5,596 bases of DNA from Treponema sp. (GTDB taxonomy: Bacteria; Spirochaetota; Spirochaetia; Treponematales; Treponemataceae). The position numbers were made by a program, and so were the translations under genes. Below the pieces are notes generated by a model, which saw only the letters and a list, made by a program, of their open reading frames with translations, ran no database searches and was not told the DNA's origin. The stretch is taken from NCBI GenBank assembly GCA_021442965.1, contig JABUUX010000170.1, forward strand, positions 1 to 5,596, in the 5' to 3' direction. The first letter of the stretch is position 1, and each line of letters starts with the position of its first letter. Positions 1-3,895 of this stretch are shown one piece after another.

Positions 1-92
1 ATTACTGTTGCGGCACCCAGAACGATGTCTCCACCGGCCCAAACTTTTGTCATGCTTGTAGCCTGATTTTCGTCAACAGTAATGTGTCTTGT
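1..92 (-). pseudogene. GltD-like glutamate synthase small subunit, 5'-truncated remnant
   Basis: Read on the minus strand from about 92 down to 1, the frame gives RHITVDENQATSM followed by TKVWAGGDIVLGAATVI. This is the characteristic C-terminal part of glutamate synthase small subunits and related FAD/NAD(P)-dependent amidotransferase subunits (typically ...T.VPGVFAGGDIVTGAATVI.AMGAGK...). In the intact family about 400 residues precede this motif. Here the similarity stops near base 90, an in-frame TAA lies at 137-135, and no plausible start codon sits between, so the fragment has lost its 5' part. It leaves the window at base 1, where about 40 more codons would be expected. GC is about 47% (42 of 90 bases) against about 25% in the next 40 bases, so a recombination or insertion junction probably lies near 88-100. 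The family assignment is confident; that it is a pseudogene rather than an integration-generated duplicate end is inference. Confidence 0.72.
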
Positions 93-134
93 ATAGAAAC
101 AGAAAAAGAAATCAAATAGTATAAATACCGTTCT

Positions 135-467
135 TTATAATTGTTTTATTTCTAGCATTTTATCAATTAATGTTGAAATGATTTTTTTGTCACGATCTGA
201 CAAATTTTCAATTTTATCAGCAATAGACTTTATATCTAATGGGTAGTCTTTGATTTTTATATTTGAATTATGCCCTGTAACTAAAAATTCAACAGAAACT
301 CCTAATGCAGTGGCTATTTTTACAGCAACATCAGCAGACGGAGTAGAAGAGTTTTCTTTTAAATAATTACTAAGAGAACCTTGAGATATACCGGTTAAGG
401 AAGAAAGTTCTTTAACCGGTATCCCTTGGTAAGAAAGTTCGTCTTTTAAATTTTCTTTAAATCCCAT
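135..467 (-). CDS. XRE-family helix-turn-helix transcriptional regulator
   Basis: This 110-residue cytoplasmic DNA-binding protein has a Cro/CI-type helix-turn-helix in its N-terminal half. Residues 17-26 (PVKELSSLTG) form the first helix, 28-38 (SQGSLSNYLKE) the recognition helix, and PSADVAVKIATALGVSVEFL (43-62) the rest of the fold. The tail (66-110) is charged and probably helical, ending DRDKKIISTLIDKMLEIKQL. It has no ligand or protease domain. The ATG at 467 is the only sensible start; no strong Shine-Dalgarno precedes it. A TATAAT on the minus strand at 481-476 lies only 9 bases upstream, which would give an almost leaderless transcript; another at 531-526 would give a leader of about 50 bases. 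It is transcribed divergently from the peptide operon, so it is the obvious candidate for its repressor and for autoregulation through the repeats at 509-579. That link is inferred from position. Its mRNA contains a strong inverted repeat over codons 16-27. Confidence 0.93.
   Translation of the reverse strand: MGFKENLKDELSYQGIPVKELSSLTGISQGSLSNYLKENSSTPSADVAVKIATALGVSVEFLVTGHNSNIKIKDYPLDIKSIADKIENLSDRDKKIISTLIDKMLEIKQL
388..422 (-). repeat. Inverted repeat inside the XRE regulator gene
   Basis: ATACCGGTTAA (388-398) is the exact reverse complement of TTAACCGGTAT (412-422). With one G-T wobble and three further pairs inward, the stem reaches about 15 bp around the 5-base loop GAAAG (403-407). 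It falls on codons 16-27 of the regulator gene and contains two ACCGGT blocks, unusually GC-rich for this locus. It might be an mRNA hairpin near the start of the message, a protein-binding site, or a by-product of codon choice for IPV and LTGI. The structure is seen directly; any role is unknown. Confidence 0.6.
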
Positions 468-502
468 TAAAAAAAATTATAAGTAAATTAACTATTATTT
501 AG

Positions 503-530
503 TTGACAATACGTATATTTACGTTATTAT
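503..530 (+). promoter_or_regulatory. Sigma-70 promoter of the peptide operon
   Basis: A perfect -35 box TTGACA (503-508) is followed after 16 bases by TATTAT (525-530), a good -10 box, predicting a transcript start near 537 and a leader of about 70 bases before the ATG at 609. The spacer holds the palindrome ATACGTAT (509-516) and the first ATTTACG repeat (517-523), so a protein bound there would block RNA polymerase. This is the strongest promoter match on the plus strand and fits the start of the seven-gene rightward run. A minus-strand TATAAT at 531-526 overlaps the same place. Confidence 0.7.
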
Positions 531-579
531 ATTTTATATAGTAGATTTACGTATTAGAAGTAATAATATTAAATTTACG
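509..579 (+). repeat. Three ATTTACG repeats at 28-bp spacing, likely operator
   Basis: ATTTACG occurs at 517-523, 545-551 and 573-579, each start exactly 28 bases after the last. The first two extend to ATTTACGT; TACGTA palindromes accompany them at 510-515 (within ATACGTAT, 509-516) and 548-553. The bases between copies are not conserved, so this is an array of short sites rather than a duplicated block. The first copy lies between the -35 and -10 boxes, and the others lie over and after the predicted transcript start. The natural candidate ligand is the divergent XRE protein, inferred only from adjacency. Confidence 0.55.
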
Positions 580-608
580 CTAAAAAAACAAAAAGAGTAA
601 AATTAAAA

Positions 609-1238
609 ATGTATGAAATTAAAAAGCTGATATCAATTGGCGCAAATTGTATTGGAACAGATATAATCCATTTTTCCGGATTAAGAGTTCCTAGTCCTGT
701 AGATAATTTTAGTGGATTTAACATTTGGAAGTCACATCTTCTTTTTAATAATGAATTAAAACATAGTTTATTTAGAGAAGATTATGAGTCCCGGCCATCA
801 ACAACAGTAGAACAAAAAAAATATTGGTATTATTCTCGCGTTTTTACTTTTAATCACAATTATATGATTGTCCATAATGATTTTGAAGATTTAAAATTTA
901 AGAAGTCAGTAAAAAAAAGACTAAACTTATTCAAGGGGTATTACCAACTTAGTAAAAAGGAGTCGTCGTTATGGTATGTCTATAGTTTAGATGAAAGTGA
1001 TAAAGATATAGATGAAAATTTTATGAAAGAGATAATTTTAAATTTACCAGATTGCTGTAAAAATAGATTGATTTGTATAGGCATGAGAGGGAAAAACTTT
1101 TTATTTGAAAAATATTTTAGATATTATTTGGAATTTGATGAATCAACCTATTACTGGAACAGCGAGATACAAGCTAAAAAGATATTGAAGAGGTATGAAG
1201 AAGCTTTTGATTTGAAATTTAATATGGAGTGCAAATAA
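609..1238 (+). CDS. DUF1796-type papain-like cysteine peptidase homologue
   Basis: This 209-residue protein shows the DUF1796 pattern. LISIGANCIGTD (8-18) corresponds to the family's SLG.NC motif with putative nucleophile Cys14. GLRVPSPVDNF (24-34) corresponds to the GLR..S.PFDW segment. VHNDFED (88-94) corresponds to the conserved HDF, with His89 and Asp91. A basic stretch around 96-108 (FKKSVKKRLNLF) and the strand LWYVYSLDES (121-130) also fit. No signal peptide or membrane segment is visible, so it should act in the cytoplasm. The family is predicted to be papain-like, but its reaction is not established to my knowledge. It is the first gene of the run and its stop overlaps the radical SAM start (TAATG), indicating co-translation. 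It could assist maturation or act on the peptide backbone or leader; this is inference. The ribosome binding site is weak (AAGAG, 593-597). Family call fairly sure, role unknown. Confidence 0.72.
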   Translation: MYEIKKLISIGANCIGTDIIHFSGLRVPSPVDNFSGFNIWKSHLLFNNELKHSLFREDYESRPSTTVEQKKYWYYSRVFTFNHNYMIVHNDFEDLKFKKSVKKRLNLFKGYYQLSKKESSLWYVYSLDESDKDIDENFMKEIILNLPDCCKNRLICIGMRGKNFLFEKYFRYYLEFDESTYYWNSEIQAKKILKRYEEAFDLKFNMECK

Positions 1239-2839
1239 TGGTAAAAAGTTTGGAAGAGAATTATTGGCGGTTTTACTTTTTTCAGAGTGAGGGAAAATAT
1301 TTCTGTTTTGATTGTTTCACTCATAAAATTTTTTCTCTCACTTTTGATTTATATAATTTGCTACTTAATAAAGATTTTCAAAAAATAAAGAAACAATATT
1401 TCAAGTTTTATAAACAAGTATTAAAGTTAGAATCTTTTATTCCAAGTGAGGTTAATGATGACAGATGTTTTGTAACAATAAATTTTTCAAATAAATGTAA
1501 TTTAGACTGTAAGTATTGTTACAGAGAAAAAAATGAAAAATCAGCCCTTACATCACAATCATTAGAAGAAATTGTTAAATATGTAAAAACAATATATTAT
1601 CCAAATGCCTCCCAGTATATTTTTTCATTAGGTTATACTTCTGAGTCATCATTAGATTTAGAAAAATTAAGGTATTTTGATTATTTAATAGGTCAATATG
1701 AAGGTTACCTGTTTTCGACAGATGAAATATCAGAAGACATTGCATTAAAAATACTTATACGGCTACCAAGGGCTTTGGTACAGAAATATGCAAATTTTAA
1801 CGGTTCACTGGAATTGCTTAACAGTATTTTGATAAATGAAAAGTTATGGGATATATATGATTATTCCGAACATAAATATCTTTCATCATTGCTAAAAACT
1901 ACACAAGAATTATCATCCTCAAAGAGAATAATGGTAAATCGTCAAATTCTAAATTTTATTTTTCCTGATTTATGTCCAGATAAAAAAATACATTATATGT
2001 CAATGTCATTTATGACCAATGCAACAAATATTACAGACGAGTACATATATTTTTTAAAAAGCCGTTTTGATGATAGCATTTATGTAAGTCTTGATGGTCC
2101 AGAAACAGTTCACAATCATAATCGGGTTTATCACAATGGGTTGGGAACATATTATGATGTTATGAAAGGTATTGAAAAGCTTAGAGAAAAAGAAATTGAC
2201 GTAATTCCAGCAGCAGTTATTACTCCAGATTATCCAGATTTGAATGTTATTGTAGAGCATTTTATGAAATTAGGATTTAAAGAAATATCTTTTAATTTAG
2301 CGAGAGGTAAAAACGAAATAACAAGTTTTTCTATAGAGGCCATTACTAAGTTGATTGATAGTATAAAAGATATTTATCAAGAAATATTTTTGGATTTTAA
2401 GGAAAATAAAACTTCTGCAAAGTTATTAATTTTGAAAAATACCATCCTGTTTTCATATATACAAAATATTTACTATAAAAGATATGTTACATGTCGTTGT
2501 AAGTGGGGAAGATCTCTTGTAATAGATTCCAAAGGGAATATTTATCATTGTGATTCAACTATAGGGATTAAGGAAGATTGTTTAGGAAATTATCATGATA
2601 GAAAAAGAAAAGAAGATATTTTTATGCAACCAAATGTGAATGAAAATTCTGTATGTAAGTATTGCTATGCAAAATATCTCTGTGGTGGAACCTGTTATGC
2701 AGAACAAATTTTTAAAAATAACCAAAATGAAATCATAGAATGTATTTTTCATAAAGAGTTAATTAATGAATCAATAAAGCTTTTTGCCAAATTAAAAAAT
2801 GAATCACTCATAGAAGATTTTATGGAAGTTTTAAAATGA
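1238..2839 (+). CDS. Radical SAM/SPASM peptide maturase
   Basis: This 533-residue protein would bind three Fe-S clusters and modify a ribosomal peptide by radical chemistry in the cytoplasm. Residues 9-45 (..RFYFFQSEGKYFCFD..) resemble the N-terminal segment of many RiPP radical SAM enzymes that recognises the leader. The SAM cluster motif is Cys87-x3-Cys91-x2-Cys94, followed by GYTSES (132-137, in the GGEP position), SFMTNA (257-262) and SLDGP (284-288). The SPASM domain is canonical: Cys419/Cys421, GNIYHC (Gly433, Cys438), Cys448, Cys473-x2-Cys476-x5-Cys482-x3-Cys486 and Cys502. About 90 extra residues (roughly 160-250) lie between the GYTSES and TNA strands. Start: ATG 1238 has GGAG (1226-1229) 8 bases upstream and overlaps the preceding TAA; a GTG at 1229 is less likely. 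The last codons overlap ATGA at 2836. The modification (thioether, C-C cyclophane or other) cannot be told from sequence alone. Confidence 0.95.
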   Translation: MVKSLEENYWRFYFFQSEGKYFCFDCFTHKIFSLTFDLYNLLLNKDFQKIKKQYFKFYKQVLKLESFIPSEVNDDRCFVTINFSNKCNLDCKYCYREKNEKSALTSQSLEEIVKYVKTIYYPNASQYIFSLGYTSESSLDLEKLRYFDYLIGQYEGYLFSTDEISEDIALKILIRLPRALVQKYANFNGSLELLNSILINEKLWDIYDYSEHKYLSSLLKTTQELSSSKRIMVNRQILNFIFPDLCPDKKIHYMSMSFMTNATNITDEYIYFLKSRFDDSIYVSLDGPETVHNHNRVYHNGLGTYYDVMKGIEKLREKEIDVIPAAVITPDYPDLNVIVEHFMKLGFKEISFNLARGKNEITSFSIEAITKLIDSIKDIYQEIFLDFKENKTSAKLLILKNTILFSYIQNIYYKRYVTCRCKWGRSLVIDSKGNIYHCDSTIGIKEDCLGNYHDRKRKEDIFMQPNVNENSVCKYCYAKYLCGGTCYAEQIFKNNQNEIIECIFHKELINESIKLFAKLKNESLIEDFMEVLK

Positions 2840-2913
2840 AAATATTATCTGCAGATTATATAAATTTAAAAAACGAGGAGGCAAAGATTGGGGAAATATC
2901 AGGTTGGCATTGA
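2836..2913 (+). CDS. Possible 25-residue peptide coupled to the maturase stop
   Basis: An ATG overlapping the radical SAM stop (ATGA) opens a 25-codon frame, MKILSADYINLKNEEAK then IGEISGWH, ending in TGA. The ATGA junction matches the one at 3588, and short peptides next to a radical SAM enzyme are natural precursor candidates. However, it has no GG-type leader site, is short for a precursor, has no clear ribosome binding site of its own, and continues in the same frame past stops as protein-like sequence. I consider it at least as likely to be the start of a broken gene. Confidence 0.25.
   Translation: MKILSADYINLKNEEAKIGEISGWH
2875..2881 (+). promoter_or_regulatory. Strong orphan ribosome binding site (GAGGAGG)
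   Basis: GAGGAGG is the best Shine-Dalgarno match in the window, yet no ATG follows at the right distance. Seven bases on (2882-2888 region) is TTG 2888, which opens only a 12-residue frame (MGKYQVGIDLKF) ending at TAG 2924. A second box, AAGGAG (2930-2935), faces ATG 2942, which encodes only M-K-N before TAA; that stop overlaps ATG 2953 (TAATG). The boxes suggest that start sites once or still operate in this gap. Confidence 0.35.
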
Positions 2914-3054
2914 TTTGAAATTTTAGCATAAGGAGTGTCTGATGAAAAATTAATGAAAAAAATGATATTTGCCCCAAAATCAGTAACAAAACAAAATCCA
3001 AGTTCTTTATTGGGATAAGTTTTTTCTACTGAGATTATTAGGAGAGTACGGAAA

Positions 3055-3591
3055 ATGTCTTATAAATTAGAACCGGCCTTTGCTGTAGGCCCTGGATTAT
3101 CCAGAAAATTAGTATTGGCAGGTATGGATTCGGAAAATCAATGGTTCTTCACAGATGGAGCATTTTCAGAAAATGGCATTATTGATCATCAGCCTGATAC
3201 ATGGAAAAACGAAAATTTTGTGGTCTTGGGAGATGATAGCATAATAGCATATTTCTGTGCTCAATGGAGTAGGCCATTAGATATAATTATCGGTTTTAGG
3301 TTAATTATTTTTGAAAAGAATAAATCTAGAATAGCAGCTAAAGCCTTTTTTGAGTACCTGGATTATTTATTTACCAAACGGGGGTGTAATGCATTTAACT
3401 GGGTTGTAGCCGAGAAAAATGAACATGCATTCAAATTGTACGAGAAGTTTGTAAATAATTATATGGGACATAAAATAGGTAAACGTCATTTTGGTCAAAA
3501 AAGTTATACTGGAATAGTAAGTGATATTTATCTTTATGAAATAACAAAAGATGAATATTTTGACTGGAAAGATAAAAAACAAAAAAAATGA
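3055..3591 (+). CDS. GNAT-like N-acetyltransferase
   Basis: This 178-residue cytoplasmic protein has the C-terminal half of a GNAT fold. FRLIIFEKNKSRIAAKAFFE (81-100) occupies the position of the acetyl-CoA loop and helix, followed by FEYLDYLFTKRGCNAFNWVV (99-118). EKNEHAFKLYEKF (120-132) is the typical N..A..LYEK.GF motif, and a final strand IVSDIYLYEITKDEY (154-168) completes the fold. The usual R/Q-x-x-G-x-G/A pyrophosphate loop is not clear, so activity is not certain. The start ATG 3055 has AGGAG (3040-3044) ten bases upstream; the nearest in-frame upstream stop is at 3016-3018. Its end overlaps ATGA at 3588. Lying between the maturase and the small peptide, it could acetylate the product (a Lys or the N-terminus) or give self-protection by acetylation; both are inferences from context. 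Confidence 0.68.
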   Translation: MSYKLEPAFAVGPGLSRKLVLAGMDSENQWFFTDGAFSENGIIDHQPDTWKNENFVVLGDDSIIAYFCAQWSRPLDIIIGFRLIIFEKNKSRIAAKAFFEYLDYLFTKRGCNAFNWVVAEKNEHAFKLYEKFVNNYMGHKIGKRHFGQKSYTGIVSDIYLYEITKDEYFDWKDKKQKK

Positions 3592-3594
3592 GGT
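3590..3594 (+). promoter_or_regulatory. Ribosome binding site deciding the small peptide start
   Basis: GAGGT lies 5 bases before ATG 3600. The alternative ATG 3588 overlaps the GNAT stop but is preceded only by A-rich sequence with no Shine-Dalgarno. The site therefore favours 3600 and a protein of 67 rather than 71 residues. Confidence 0.6.
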
Positions 3595-3599
3595 ATGAA

Positions 3600-3803
3600 A
3601 TGAAAAAAATTTTAACAATTTCGGATTTAGATGGATTTGAAGACATTTGTAATGAGAATGTTTTTACTTTAACTGCTGGTGATGTTGAATGCAAACGACC
3701 AGATGACAATAGACCTTGGTGGGAAGTTGAAAATGAAAAAGCACTGGAAAAATATTTGGATTCACACGGGCCAAATAGTACTGGTGGTAGTAGTAAATGG
3801 TAA
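3600..3803 (+). CDS. Candidate RiPP precursor peptide, 67 residues
   Basis: I do not recognise this family by sequence. It starts MKKILTISDLDGFEDICNEN, has VFTLTAG at 21-27, then DVECKRPDDNRPWWEVEN (28-45), and ends HGPNSTGGSSKW. Evidence for a precursor: its size, its place between the modification genes and a C39 transporter, and a leader-like pattern before Ala26-Gly27 with hydrophobic residues at -12 (Ile16), -7 (Val21) and -4 (Leu24), the usual double-glycine leader spacing. Cleavage there would release a 40-residue core with one Cys (31), Trp40-Trp41, Tyr52-Leu-Asp and a C-terminal Trp67. Against it: Ala-Gly is not the standard Gly-Gly/Ala/Ser, and the only real GG (62-63) would leave just SSKW. 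It has no membrane segment or signal peptide. It might instead be a small accessory or immunity protein. The gene follows the GNAT gene with almost no gap and is followed by a palindrome. Confidence 0.6.
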   Translation: MKKILTISDLDGFEDICNENVFTLTAGDVECKRPDDNRPWWEVENEKALEKYLDSHGPNSTGGSSKW

Positions 3804-3830
3804 AAAATACTAATTACTAATTCTATTATC

Positions 3831-3882
3831 TGTGACATTTAAGTTATAATGGTTTTATCCATTATAACTTAAATAGTCTACA
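3831..3882 (+). repeat. Long palindrome between the small peptide and the S41 gene
   Basis: ATTTAAGTTATAATGG (3837-3852) and CCATTATAACTTAAAT (3859-3874) are perfect 16-base inverted repeats around the loop TTTTAT. With two single-base bulges (A3875, T3879) six more pairs form between TGTGAC (3831-3836) and GTC/ACA (3876-3878, 3880-3882), giving a stem of about 22 bp. No T-run follows on either strand, so it is not a standard intrinsic terminator. It may protect or process the end of the small-peptide mRNA, set the ratio of peptide to downstream genes, or be a regulator's operator, since it contains a TATAAT box. The structure is certain; the role is inferred. Confidence 0.7.
3837..3850 (+). 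promoter_or_regulatory. Possible internal promoter within the palindrome
   Basis: TATAAT (3845-3850) is a perfect -10 box. It is preceded by ATTTAAGT at the same offset at which ATTTACGT precedes the -10 box of the operon promoter (517-530); the two 14-base strings match at 12 positions. No convincing -35 box is present (TTCTAT at 3821 is poor). A transcript from here would begin near 3857 and drive the S41 and transporter genes. AT-richness makes chance similarity possible. Confidence 0.3.
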
Positions 3883-3884
3883 AC

Positions 3885-3890
3885 AGGGGG
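3885..3890 (+). promoter_or_regulatory. Ribosome binding site deciding the S41 start
   Basis: AGGGGG sits 5 bases before ATG 3896. The in-frame GTG at 3890 overlaps this box and has nothing upstream of it, so ATG 3896 is preferred; it also places the signal peptide directly at the N-terminus (MKKFVSV...). Confidence 0.6.
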
Positions 3891-3895
3891 TGCCT

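Larger units (their letters stand above)
2836..3018 (+). pseudogene. Interrupted reading frame between maturase and acetyltransferase
   Basis: One frame from 2836 to 3018 reads as protein-like sequence broken by TGA (2911-2913) and TAA (2929-2931): MKILSADYINLKNEE..., then FEILA, then GVSDEKLMKKMIFAPKSV with TKQNPSSLLG, ending at TAA 3016-3018. Single-base changes (TGG to TGA, AAA to TAA) would explain both internal stops, giving an ancestral peptide of about 60 residues. ATG 2953 could still start a 21-residue peptide. The frame is also that of the GNAT gene at 3055, which may be chance. The stretch contains two ribosome-binding-like boxes, GAGGAGG (2875-2881) and AAGGAG (2930-2935), without long open frames after them, which supports decay of a small gene or genes. 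I do not recognise the protein. The alternative is untranslated spacer. Confidence 0.3.

Noticed and set aside
517..579. CRISPR-like array or plasmid iterons
   Set aside because: Only a heptamer recurs, just three times, and it overlaps a promoter between divergent genes; no Cas or replication gene is near.
1229..1237. GTG 1229 as start of the maturase
   Set aside because: ATG 1238 has GGAG at 8-base spacing and the typical TAATG overlap, whereas the GTG overlaps that GGAG box.
2054..2260. Minus-strand frame inside the maturase gene
   Set aside because: Its translation is low-complexity Asn/Ile-rich sequence, as expected from the antisense of an AT-rich gene, and it covers conserved SAM-domain codons.
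2911..2913. TGA in the 2836 frame as a selenocysteine codon
   Set aside because: A TAA follows six codons later in the same frame and I see no convincing stem-loop just downstream of the TGA.
2888..2926. TTG-initiated 12-residue peptide after the GAGGAGG box
   Set aside because: It is too short and has no recognisable features; kept only as part of the description of the gap.
3786..3791. GG at residues 62-63 of the small peptide as the leader cleavage site
   Set aside because: Cleavage would leave only SSKW, and the positions expected to be hydrophobic (-4 Ser60, -7 Gly57) are not. The Ala26-Gly27 site fits better.
3600..3803. Streptide-type (KxxxW) precursor
   Set aside because: No Lys with exactly three residues before a Trp occurs in the small peptide, so the streptide crosslink pattern is absent.
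3431..3838. Antisense open frames opposite the GNAT, small peptide and S41 genes
   Set aside because: They are AT-rich shadows with Phe/Ser/Ile-biased translations, no ribosome binding sites, and complete overlap with well-supported plus-strand genes.
3837..3874. Intrinsic terminator ending the small-peptide transcript
   Set aside because: The stem is long but AT-rich and no T-run follows it on either strand; the S41 ribosome binding site begins 11 bases after it.
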